DNA of 19,680 nt from Chloroflexota bacterium (GTDB lineage: Bacteria > Chloroflexota > Anaerolineae > Caldilineales > Caldilineaceae). Of this stretch, positions 1 through 6,015 are shown one piece after another. Position numbers and translations under genes: made by a program. The notes under the pieces are model-generated. The model saw nothing but the letters and a program-made list of their open reading frames with translations, had not been told where the DNA came from and ran no database searches. The first letter of the stretch is position 1; every line of letters begins with the position of its first letter. The DNA lies in contig QEUW01000187.1 in assembly GCA_003577005.1 (NCBI GenBank), positions 1 to 19,680 on the forward strand, given 5' to 3'.

Positions 1-74
1 AATCGGTAATCGGTAATTGTGAATTTCCCTGCCTGTAGGTATGCGCCTCCATTACTCATTACCGATTACCGATT
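1..74. repeat. 17-bp perfect inverted repeat over the enolase 3' end
   Basis: The arm aatcggtaatcggtaat (1-17) is exactly complementary to attaccgattaccgatt (58-74), with a 40-nt spacer. Each arm is itself a duplicated aatcggt-type unit. The right arm lies inside the enolase gene and encodes its last residues (VIGN), so the enolase C-terminus seems to have been overwritten or extended by the repeat. The arms are A/T-rich compared with their surroundings. It could be a weak terminator hairpin or one member of a dispersed repeat family; no U-tract is visible. Confidence 0.75.
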
Positions 75-1362
75 CCTTATTAAACATTTTACGATCAGGA
101 AAACGCGCCTCCTCACCAAGCTCCTCGGCGATGCGCAGCAGGCGGTTATACTTGGCCAGCCGTTCCGACCCGCGCAGCGACCCCACCTTGATCTGCCCGG
201 CATGGGTCGCCACGGCCAGGTCGGCGATGGTCGTGTCCTCGGTTTCCCCCGAGCGCGCCGAGATGACCGGGTTGTAGCCGTGCGCCTGCGCCAGCCGCAC
301 GGTGCGCAACGTCTCGGTGAGCGTGCCGATCTGGTTGACTTTGACCAGCACCGCGTTGGCGACACCCCGGTCGATCCCCTTTTGCAGGCGGGCCGGGTTG
401 GTGACAAAGAGGTCATCGCCCAGCAGTTGGAGACGGCCCAACCGCTCTGTCAAGATGCGCCATCCATCCCAATCTTCTTCAGCCAGCCCATCTTCGATTG
501 AGAGAATCGGGTAACGCTGCGCCCAACCGGCTAGCCGCTCGACCATCTCGTCTGCCGACATGGTCCGATCTTCGACTGCGAAATGATAGCGGCCCTGATC
601 ATAAAAATGGGTTGCCGCCACATCGAGGGCGATGGCGACATCTTCGCCGGGACGGAGCGCGGCGCGTTCGATGGCTTGGGTCAGATAGCGGAGACCGGCC
701 TCGTTATCCGGCAGGCGCGGGCCGTAGCCACCCTCGTGGGCAATCAAAACTGCCTCATAGCCGTCTGCTGCGAGCAACTCACCGGCAGCCTGCCGCACCC
801 GGCTGAGCCAGTGCAGCGCCGTCGGGTAATCGGGCGCGCCGACCGGAATAGCCAGGTAATCCTGCATATCGACCGCGCCACCGGCGTGCAGCCCACCGCT
901 GAGGATGTTGACCATTGGCATCGGAAGGAGAGTCGCGGCGGCGCCGCCCAGATAGCGATAGAGTGGCAGGCGCAGCCCGGCAGCCGCGGCGTGGGCCACC
1001 GCCAGCGAGACACCGAGGATGGCGTTGGCCCCCAGCCGCGCTTTGTTTGGCGTGCCGTCCAGCGCAAGCAGGGTCTCATCGACCTGTTCCTGGTCGGTGG
1101 CGTCGAGGCCGTGTAGAGCCGGCGCCAGCGTCTTGACCACATGCTGCACGGCTCGATAGACGCTCTTGCCCGCGTACTCGTTCGGGTCGCCGTCGCGCAG
1201 TTCGAGCGCCTCGGCCTGGCCGGTGGAGGCGCCGGAGGGAACAATCGCCAGGCCGGTGGCGCCACCGTGGAGCGTGACCTCCACCTCGACTGTCGGCGTG
1301 CCGCGGCTGTCGAACACCTGGCGGGCGTGGATCTGTTTGATCAACAAAGCGTGGTCAGGCAT
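52..1362 (-). CDS. eno: Enolase (phosphopyruvate hydratase), divergent form
   Basis: Enolase interconverts 2-phosphoglycerate and phosphoenolpyruvate in cytosolic glycolysis. The 436-residue length is normal. Family landmarks present are FDSRG (17-21), GASTG (44-48), GGLHAG (156-161), the metal ligands D247, E290 (SIEDGLAEEDW) and D316/D317, K341 in KVNQIGTLTET, RSGETEDTTIADLAVAT (370-386) and K392. Several normally fixed positions differ: the QEF glutamate is D168, SHRSGE reads SARSGE (A369), VGDEGGF reads IAHEGGY around E210, and FDSRGNP reads FDSRGTP. The start at 1362 is chosen because homology begins there; longer in-frame readings upstream have no family similarity. The start lies inside the end of the upstream gene (8-bp overlap), suggesting translational coupling. 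It may be a second, specialised enolase rather than the housekeeping one. Family membership is certain; activity is not. Confidence 0.93.
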   Translation of the reverse strand: MPDHALLIKQIHARQVFDSRGTPTVEVEVTLHGGATGLAIVPSGASTGQAEALELRDGDPNEYAGKSVYRAVQHVVKTLAPALHGLDATDQEQVDETLLALDGTPNKARLGANAILGVSLAVAHAAAAGLRLPLYRYLGGAAATLLPMPMVNILSGGLHAGGAVDMQDYLAIPVGAPDYPTALHWLSRVRQAAGELLAADGYEAVLIAHEGGYGPRLPDNEAGLRYLTQAIERAALRPGEDVAIALDVAATHFYDQGRYHFAVEDRTMSADEMVERLAGWAQRYPILSIEDGLAEEDWDGWRILTERLGRLQLLGDDLFVTNPARLQKGIDRGVANAVLVKVNQIGTLTETLRTVRLAQAHGYNPVISARSGETEDTTIADLAVATHAGQIKVGSLRGSERLAKYNRLLRIAEELGEEARFPDRKMFNKESVIGNE

Positions 1363-2122
1363 GGCTTTTGCTGGTGATGCGCAGGTCGGCGCAAGTTTTT
1401 TGATAGGTGGGCTGGAGCAGAACGGGCAGACAACCCTCACCGCGCAGCCAGAGTGGCAGGTTCGGCAGGGGCTGCCCGATGGCAAGCTCCTCATGCCATA
1501 TTTCTAGAGTGGCTTGACCCTCCCGCCCCACGGGGTGATAGGCGGTGGTGTACAGTTCGGCGGCGCTTTGTTGGGACTGTTCAGCGCTCAGGCGGGTCAG
1601 CAAATCGTTGTGGAGATTCGCCTTGCGGTTGGTAACCACATCCACCACGACCAAACCTACCCCCTGGCGCAAGTAGGATTCACACTTGGCGACAAACGCC
1701 AGCCGCTGAGCGGCCCGGTCCTTGTTGGCCGGGCTGACCAGTTCAATTGCGCCAATCAGCGTTGGATTCGCAAAGTTGTTGAAGATGAGCACTTCGACAT
1801 TCTCGGGCGCGACCTCGAACGGGATCGTAAAAGCCGGCAGCGATGGCAACCACGCCGTTTCTAGAGCAGCGCCAGAATCATCGGCATTGAGTTGCGCCAG
1901 ATAAGGCGCCGTAACGATCTCGCGCAACTGCCCTGCCTGTTGTGCTTCTGTATAAGCCGCAATATCGATCTCGATGCCAAACTGTACATTCGATCTGGCA
2001 AAACAATGTTCGGGTAAGCGGTGATTCAAGTCAGCGGCAAGGTTGTACGACCAGCCGTTATGGATTGAATGCCAGGAAGGCTCTAGCGATAGGGGTGGGT
2101 GAAAATGATCGAGTAGCGCCAT
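1355..2122 (-). CDS. DUF4058-like protein
   Basis: This 255-residue soluble protein has no signal peptide or membrane segment. It opens with LLDHFHPPL followed by SWHSIHNGW, a beginning I associate with DUF4058-like proteins of Chloroflexota and Planctomycetes. The core carries IELVSPANKDR (about residues 126-136), a conserved lysine in FVAKCESYL, and GVGLVVVDVV. This E...K pattern resembles the PD-(D/E)XK-like fold of Uma2 and DUF4058 proteins. The biochemical role is unknown. Its 3' end overlaps the enolase start by 8 bp, so the two are probably co-transcribed. No Shine-Dalgarno sequence precedes the ATG; a -10 box sits only six bases upstream instead. The assignment rests on remembered family features, not on a search. 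Confidence 0.8.
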   Translation of the reverse strand: MALLDHFHPPLSLEPSWHSIHNGWSYNLAADLNHRLPEHCFARSNVQFGIEIDIAAYTEAQQAGQLREIVTAPYLAQLNADDSGAALETAWLPSLPAFTIPFEVAPENVEVLIFNNFANPTLIGAIELVSPANKDRAAQRLAFVAKCESYLRQGVGLVVVDVVTNRKANLHNDLLTRLSAEQSQQSAAELYTTAYHPVGREGQATLEIWHEELAIGQPLPNLPLWLRGEGCLPVLLQPTYQKTCADLRITSKSHA

Positions 2123-2128
2123 GCCAAC

Positions 2129-2137
2129 ATTTTACCA
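2129..2137 (-). promoter_or_regulatory. Extended -10 promoter, probably giving a leaderless mRNA
   Basis: On the minus strand TGGTAAAAT lies six bases before the ATG of the DUF4058-like gene. A start site at the usual distance from the -10 box would fall on or next to the A of the ATG. No AGGAG-type site is present, which fits leaderless translation. No convincing -35 box is seen 17-18 bp upstream. A similar TGGTAAAAT occurs at 2968-2976. Confidence 0.45.
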
Positions 2138-2168
2138 TACCTTTTGCCGAACGGTACAAGTGACTGAA

Positions 2169-2195
2169 GTAGGGCAAGCTGCCATCTTGCCCTAC
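2169..2195. repeat. Perfect 10-bp hairpin, GTAGGGCAAG family
   Basis: gtagggcaag (2169-2178), a 7-nt loop and cttgccctac (2186-2195) form a perfect hairpin between two divergent genes. Single arms of the same sequence recur at 3024-3033 (last base differs) and 12844-12853 (exact), so it looks like a dispersed repeat rather than a gene-specific regulator. It would lie in the leader of the CBM9-like gene. Confidence 0.7.
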
Positions 2196-2255
2196 GTGCC
2201 CGCCTGTGGTAGTCTCGCAAGGAGACTCGATCAGACAACCCAGGAGGAAAATCCG

Positions 2256-2942
2256 ATGACTACCCCTTTGCCCCGTCTATACGCTCCGCGCATGGTGGAC
2301 GACTGGAATCACGGCCTCGTCCTGGCAGATTGGCGGTGGGATGAGGCCGCTACGCTGCCGCCGTTCATCCTGGCTGACGGCAGCGGGCCGGCGGTGCAAC
2401 AGACCATCACCCGCGTCTGTTACAATGCGCAGGCGCTCTTTGTGCGCTTCGACTGCGCTGATCGCGACATCTGGGGAACCCACACTAGGCGCGATGATCC
2501 TATCTATGACGAGGAGGTCGTTGAAGTATTTATCGGCCCAGGTGAAGCCACGCCGGTCGACTATTACGAGTTCGAGGTCAGCCCCAACGGTGTGCTGTTG
2601 GACTTGACCGTCCACAACCCCAGTGGCGAACGGGCCGACATGACCACCGCCTTCGCCTGGAATTGTCCCGGCATCCAGTGGGCCGCCGGGCGGGAGGATG
2701 CGGGCAACCGGTGGTGGGCGGTCTTTGCCATCCCCTGGGCGTCCATCGGTGTGGACCCCACCCCCAGCCCCTCCCCTGGTAAGGGAGGGGAGCTGGCGCT
2801 GCCCAAGATCTGGCGCGCCAATTTTTATCGCATCGAACGCCCGCGCGATGGCGCGGCTGAATTCAGTTGCTGGTCGCCCACCTTGACCGACCCGGCGGAT
2901 TATCACAAGCCGGCCCGCTTTGGGTATTTGGAGCTTGGCTGA
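2256..2942 (+). CDS. CBM9-like carbohydrate-binding protein
   Basis: The product is 228 residues. The order of elements is that of a single CBM9-like/DOMON-type beta-sandwich: DWNHGLVLADWRWDEAATLPPF near the N-terminus, the strand CYNAQALFVRFDCADRDIW, then DDPIYDEEVVEVFIGPG, YYEFEVSPNGVLLDL and a late FAIPWASIG ... WRANFYRIERP. Proteins of this type bind sugars or occur as stand-alone modules of unknown ligand. There is no signal peptide, so it is probably cytosolic. The start at 2256 is chosen because of a strong aggagg site at 2242-2247; an upstream extension to 2121 would run through the hairpin repeat. Residues of about PTPSPSPGKGGEL near position 170 are encoded by an inserted repeat element and are not expected in the domain. 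It appears monocistronic. Confidence 0.8.
   Translation: MTTPLPRLYAPRMVDDWNHGLVLADWRWDEAATLPPFILADGSGPAVQQTITRVCYNAQALFVRFDCADRDIWGTHTRRDDPIYDEEVVEVFIGPGEATPVDYYEFEVSPNGVLLDLTVHNPSGERADMTTAFAWNCPGIQWAAGREDAGNRWWAVFAIPWASIGVDPTPSPSPGKGGELALPKIWRANFYRIERPRDGAAEFSCWSPTLTDPADYHKPARFGYLELG
2761..2791. repeat. C/G-rich palindromic repeat inserted in frame in a coding region
   Basis: cccctccc (2768-2775), a 7-nt loop and gggagggg (2783-2790), preceded by a C-run, form an 8-bp hairpin. This is the look of the dispersed C-tract palindromes of Chloroflexota genomes. Here it encodes a low-complexity PTPSPSPGKGGEL stretch inside the CBM9-like domain without breaking the frame. Confidence 0.65.
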
Positions 2943-2967
2943 GCGGTTTCGCGATTGGGAAAACTCA

Positions 2968-2976
2968 TGGTAAAAT
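2968..2976 (+). promoter_or_regulatory. Candidate extended -10 element for the antitoxin-MazF pair
   Basis: TGGTAAAAT lies 65 bp upstream of the antitoxin ATG. It is the same nonamer as the -10 element of the DUF4058-like gene. No good -35 hexamer is seen at 16-18 bp. It is proposed mainly because it is repeated and well placed. Confidence 0.3.
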
Positions 2977-3040
2977 TAGCGTTTATAGTCACACGATTCT
3001 TCTTGTTGTGAATACTGTTGAATGTAGGGCAAACGCCAAC

Positions 3041-3295
3041 ATGATCACCATCAAACGCCAGTTTATTCGCGATGTGACCGGTGCTGCTATCGGCGTCATC
3101 TTACCCATTGAGGAGTTTGCTCGCGTCAAAGATATTTTGGAGCAGGACGTTGCCTCGCCATCCACGGATGAGGCGGATGATATGTTGCGGTTGATGGAAC
3201 AGGCAGCGTCCGACCCGCTGTTTATCGCTGACATGAATGAAGTAATGTCAGACTTCGCCAACATTGACCAGGAGTGGTGGGAGCCGGCTGAGTGA
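3041..3295 (+). CDS. Antitoxin partner of the MazF-like toxin
   Basis: This small acidic protein (84 residues) opens with MITIKRQFIRDVTGAAIGVILPIEEF. The pattern of two short strands followed by ILP.EEF and an alpha-helical region is typical of the short antitoxins paired with Chloroflexota and cyanobacterial toxins. The acidic C-terminal part, including DQEWWEPAE, probably wraps the toxin. The start at 3041 is chosen because homology begins there; the upstream reading (to 2867) overlaps the previous gene and looks non-coding. Its stop overlaps the toxin start by 4 bp (GTGA), the usual coupled order of antitoxin first. It probably represses its own promoter together with the toxin. The function is inferred from position and from the N-terminal pattern. 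Confidence 0.75.
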   Translation: MITIKRQFIRDVTGAAIGVILPIEEFARVKDILEQDVASPSTDEADDMLRLMEQAASDPLFIADMNEVMSDFANIDQEWWEPAE

Positions 3296-3639
3296 CCTAT
3301 CAATGGTTTGTCTTCCTCGCTTCCCTGGATCCAACTCAAGGTTCTGAGCAAGCTGGTAAGCGTCCTGTATTGGTGATAAGCCGGGAGCACATCAACCAAT
3401 TGCTGCCGGTAGTCGATGTCGTGCCGCTTACATCACGTAAATCTCCTCATCGCACCATTTATCCAAACGAGGTGTTGCTTCCTGCCGGCATCGCCGGGTT
3501 AAAAGTAGATTCGATTGCACTCTGTTACCAAATTCGCACCCTCGACAAGAGCCGATTGAGCCAGACAATCGGTGAACTCGCTGATTTATCGCTGCGCAGG
3601 CAGATCCTGACGGCTATCCAATTTCAACTCGATATGTGA
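3292..3639 (+). CDS. MazF/PemK-family endoribonuclease toxin
   Basis: MazF-type toxins are sequence-specific endoribonucleases that stop translation when released from their antitoxin. The 115-residue length is typical. Family motifs are LDPTQGSEQAGKRPVLVIS (about residues 12-30, with the conserved R of RPVLV), VVPLTS (about 42-47), and a late ALCYQIRTLDKSRL, equivalent to the family's DQ(I/V)R(T/S)(I/V)D.SRL. The start codon is GTG at 3292, inside the antitoxin stop; no other start gives the complete N-terminal strand. The frame is intact, so the pair may be functional. Confidence 0.88.
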   Translation: MTYQWFVFLASLDPTQGSEQAGKRPVLVISREHINQLLPVVDVVPLTSRKSPHRTIYPNEVLLPAGIAGLKVDSIALCYQIRTLDKSRLSQTIGELADLSLRRQILTAIQFQLDM

Positions 3640-3654
3640 GGTGATCTCGCCCTC

Positions 3655-4108
3655 ATGACCATCTCCCCCCAACACCCGGCCCTCAAAGCCTACTACGAAG
3701 CCCGCCAGGCGCTCAGCGCCCAACCTGCCACGCACGAACTCGCCGTGCGCACCGCTTTCCAGAATTTGCTCGACAGCACCCGCCCCAAGGGCTGGACGCT
3801 GGTCATGGAGCAGAAGGTGGAAGGTCTCAAGCGGGTCGTGCGCCCGGACGCCATGCTGCGCGACAGCAACACCCTGCCCCGCGGCTACTGGGAGGCCAAG
3901 GATACCCAAGACGATCTGGACGCCGAAATTGCCCGTAAGCTTGCGTGCGGCTACCCCAAATCCAACATCATTTTTGAAGACTCGCAGCGCGCTGGTCTAT
4001 CAACACTACATCGTGGAACTGGTTGGCTGCGTCGTGGCCGTCAGCCTGGAGACGGTGCAGATCGTGGAGCAGCTGCCGCCGCTGGGCGTGGAAAGCGGGG
4101 ATCTGTGA
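3655..4108 (+). pseudogene. Collapsed type ISP restriction-modification enzyme
   Basis: The first 110 or so codons (3655 to about 3987) match the N-terminus of type ISP single-chain restriction-methylation-translocation enzymes: YYEARQAL, THELAVRTAFQNLLD, RPDAMLRDSNTLPRGYWEAKDT.DDLDAEI and GYPKSNIIFED. Such enzymes usually exceed 1000 residues. At about 3985-3995 the similarity stops and the frame changes. In the +1-shifted frame, 3992-4108 reads LVYQHYIVELVG followed by VVAVSLETVQIVEQLPPL and a stop, which resembles the extreme C-terminus of the same family. I read this as one gene that lost its whole motor, methylase and target-recognition middle by an out-of-frame deletion. A frame staying with the N-terminal part would run to 4125, but its end is meaningless. 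It starts 15 bp after MazF. Confidence 0.78.
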
Positions 4109-4147
4109 GTCAGACTGCGCGTTGAGCCCCGGTTGCGTGTTATCACA

Positions 4148-4176
4148 TTGACGGAATCTACCGCGTATGTGAGAAT
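4148..4176 (+). promoter_or_regulatory. Candidate sigma-70-type promoter for the DUF433-DUF5615 pair
   Basis: TTGACG (4148-4153), a 17-bp spacer and the extended -10 TGTGAGAAT (4168-4176) precede the DUF433 gene. The -35 matches consensus in five of six bases; the -10 hexamer GAGAAT is weaker but has the TG extension. Transcription would begin near 4183, just upstream of the aggagga ribosome site. Confidence 0.45.
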
Positions 4177-4193
4177 AACGGCCAGGAGGAAGT

Positions 4194-4421
4194 ATGACCA
4201 AACTTGACCGTATCACCATCGACCCGGCTCGGATGAACGGCCAGCCAAGCATTCGCAATCTGCGCTTAACGGTGCGTCGTGTCATCGAACTGCTGGCGCT
4301 CTACCTCGACCGTAACGAATTGCGGCGTGAATACCCTGAACTCGAGGATGAAGATATCCGCCAGGCATTGGCCTACGCAGCCACCTACCTTGATGACCGC
4401 ATTGTAGCCATCAACTCATGA
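4194..4421 (+). CDS. DUF433 protein, probable antitoxin
   Basis: This 75-residue protein has the standard DUF433 plan: a short N-terminal strand ITIDPARMNGQPSIRNLRLTV, then a winged-helix-like helical part with VIELLALYLDRNELRREYPELEDEDIRQALAYAATY. DUF433 proteins are small DNA-binding-like proteins encoded directly before PIN-like DUF5615 toxins and are taken to be their antitoxins. A strong aggagga site at 4184-4190 precedes the ATG. The stop overlaps the next start by 4 bp (ATGA), as expected for a coupled pair. The gene is intact. Confidence 0.88.
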   Translation: MTKLDRITIDPARMNGQPSIRNLRLTVRRVIELLALYLDRNELRREYPELEDEDIRQALAYAATYLDDRIVAINS

Positions 4422-4788
4422 GACTGCTACTCGATCAGGCTTGCCCCGCACTGCCGCAACCCTGCTGCGCACGCTTGGCGTTGATACCGTCCATGTCGGC
4501 GAAATCGGTATGGCAACCGCGGTGGATGCTGATATCCTTGCCTACGGCCGGCAAGAACTGCGGGTGGTTGTAACGTTGGATGCGGATTTTCATGCCTTGC
4601 TGGCCTTATCTGGCGCACGTTCTCCTTCGGTAGTGCGTATCCGGATTGAGGGTCTACGTAGTGAAGGATTAACAGCGCTTCTTGAGAAAGTGCTTGAGGA
4701 GTTCAGCGAAGAGCTAGAGCTGGGGGCAGTCGTGACGGTGCAGGAAAACCGGATGCGAGTTCGGCGATTGCCGCTCATTGATGAGTGA
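4418..4788 (+). pseudogene. DUF5615 PIN-like toxin with a one-base frameshift
   Basis: From the ATG at 4418 the reading MRLLLDQ is a canonical DUF5615 start, but the frame is lost at 4439-4440. Adding one G there (cagggc instead of caggc) gives MRLLLDQGLPRTAATLL and restores a complete toxin of 123 residues ending at 4788. The restored protein has HVGEIGMA, DADILAYGRQ and VVVTLDADFHALLAL, the acidic and hydrophobic motifs of the PIN-like fold. The downstream part is open from a TTG at 4441, so a protein lacking the first aspartate-bearing strand could in principle be made. The explanation is either a real inactivating mutation, a sequencing error in a short G run, or slippage on GGG. Without its first conserved aspartate it is unlikely to be active. 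Confidence 0.8.
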
Positions 4789-4837
4789 GCACAGTAGCAG
4801 GAAAAGAGCAAGAATCATATCCGCAACAGGACAATCT

Positions 4838-5719
4838 ATGCCCGAAAAAATTCTCCTCGACACCGACATCGGTTCTGACATCGACGACGCCATCTGTCTG
4901 GCTTACCTGCTGGCCCAGCCGCAGTGCGAATTGCTCGGCATCACCACCGTGAGCGGCGAGCCGGATCAGCGGGCGATGATGGCAAGCGCCCAGTGCAAGA
5001 TCGCCGGCAAGGAGATCCCTATCTACCCCGGTGCAGCGGAACCGTTGCTCATTGCCCAAAAACAGCCCAAAGCGCCGCAGGCTGCGGCGTTGAGCAATTG
5101 GGAACATGAGAGGGACTTTCCGCAAGGCGAAGCGGTGGAGTTCCTGCGCCGTACCATCCGCGCCCACCCGGGCGAGATCACGCTGCTCACGATTGGGCCG
5201 CTCACCAACATCGCCCTCCTCTTCAGCGTGGACCCGGAGATCCCCCACCTGCTCAAACAACTGGTGCTGATGTGCGGCGTCTTTACCGAAAATCTACCCA
5301 AACGGCCTACCAGGCTGGAGTGGAACGCCCTGCTCGACCCGCACGCCACGGCCATCGTCTACCGGGCGCCGGTGCGCATCCACCGTTCGCTGGGGCTGGA
5401 TGTGACAACCCATGTGGTCATGGGCGCCGATGAGGTGCGCCGGCGTTTCCAGACCAAATTGTTGCGCCCGGTGCTCGACTTTGCCGAGGTCTGGTTTCAA
5501 CAGCGCAGCGAGATCACCTTTCACGACCCGCTGGCCGCGGTCTCGCTCTTTGCCCCGGGTGTAGTCGAGTTCAGCCGTGGTGCCGTGGAGGTCGAATTCA
5601 ACAACCCCGATGCCTTGGGCCAGACCCGCTGGCAGCCCGACCCCGCCGGCCGGCACGAAGTTGCGTTGCAGGTGGATGCCGGGCGTTTTTTTGACCGCTA
5701 CTTTGGTGTGTTTTCATAA
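4838..5719 (+). CDS. Inosine-uridine preferring nucleoside hydrolase family protein
   Basis: These enzymes cleave the N-glycosidic bond of nucleosides to base and ribose in the cytosol, for salvage. The 293-residue length is typical. The N-terminal metal-binding signature is complete: [13 protein letters not shown] with D8, D10, D14, D16 and D17. Further landmarks are [27 protein letters not shown], the ribose-site region [12 protein letters not shown] (about residues 160-171) and a C-terminal HD (H229-D230, in [13 protein letters not shown]) equivalent to the last metal-ligand aspartate. The start at 4838 is chosen because [12 protein letters not shown] is the family's usual beginning, with a caacagga site just upstream; the extension to 4778 would overlap the DUF5615 remnant. 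Substrate preference cannot be read from sequence. It converges with the giant gene ending at 6012. Confidence 0.9.
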   Translation: MPEKILLDTDIGSDIDDAICLAYLLAQPQCELLGITTVSGEPDQRAMMASAQCKIAGKEIPIYPGAAEPLLIAQKQPKAPQAAALSNWEHERDFPQGEAVEFLRRTIRAHPGEITLLTIGPLTNIALLFSVDPEIPHLLKQLVLMCGVFTENLPKRPTRLEWNALLDPHATAIVYRAPVRIHRSLGLDVTTHVVMGADEVRRRFQTKLLRPVLDFAEVWFQQRSEITFHDPLAAVSLFAPGVVEFSRGAVEVEFNNPDALGQTRWQPDPAGRHEVALQVDAGRFFDRYFGVFS

Positions 5720-5812
5720 ACGCACGCCGGAACCATTCTGGCCCTGACCAACGAAGTCTTGCCAGCCGGGGCGTGCGCACGCCGCGCCAGTCATAATTTC
5801 TTTGGTCGAGTA

Positions 5813-6015
5813 CTAGGTTCTGTTGACATTTTAGCCTATACAGCGGTGCGATGCACTTGAAAAGTGCGTTGCACCTTGCACATGCATCGCACCTTGCAGG
5901 TGCAACGCATGAAAAGTGCGTTGCACCTTGCACATGCATCGCACCTTGCAGGTGCAACGCATGTGTGCACCCCAGCCGAGTCATGCACTGCTAGACAAAT
6001 GTCAACAGAACCTAG
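5813..6015. mobile_element. MITE-like non-autonomous element with perfect terminal inverted repeats
   Basis: The 20-bp sequence at 5812-5831 is exactly repeated in inverted orientation at 5997-6016. The element is read as CTAG, then terminal repeat gttctgttgacattt (5817-5831), inner sequence, the complementary repeat (5997-6011) and CTAG again. Because CTAG and TA are palindromic, the target duplication could be 4 bp (CTAG) or 2 bp (TA). Both sizes are known for IS5-superfamily or IS630-like elements; the family is not certain. About 195 bp remain between the duplications, with no credible coding sequence. The right CTAG supplies the TAG stop of the 6012-12308 gene. It lies between two convergent genes, so its hairpins may also serve as a bidirectional terminator. 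Confidence 0.75.
5858..5961. repeat. Two identical 52-bp tandem units, each a hairpin
   Basis: 5858-5909 and 5910-5961 are identical base for base. Each unit contains tgcgttgcacc and its exact complement ggtgcaacgca (5865-5875 with 5899-5909; 5917-5927 with 5951-5961) around a 23-nt loop that is itself rich in ttgca, tgca and gcatcgcacc words. The perfect identity suggests recent duplication. It forms the core of the MITE-like element. Confidence 0.9.

Noticed and set aside
1363..1494. 44-residue N-terminal extension of enolase
   Set aside because: It is antisense-frame noise inside the end of the DUF4058-like gene; enolase homology starts at the ATG at 1362.
5858..5961. Possible CRISPR array
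   Set aside because: The two 52-bp copies are directly adjacent with no spacers, and each is a hairpin; there are no cas genes.
5598..5984. Minus-strand open frame through the MITE-like element
   Set aside because: Its cysteine/histidine-rich repeats are just translation of the 52-bp tandem units, and the rest is antisense to the nucleoside hydrolase.
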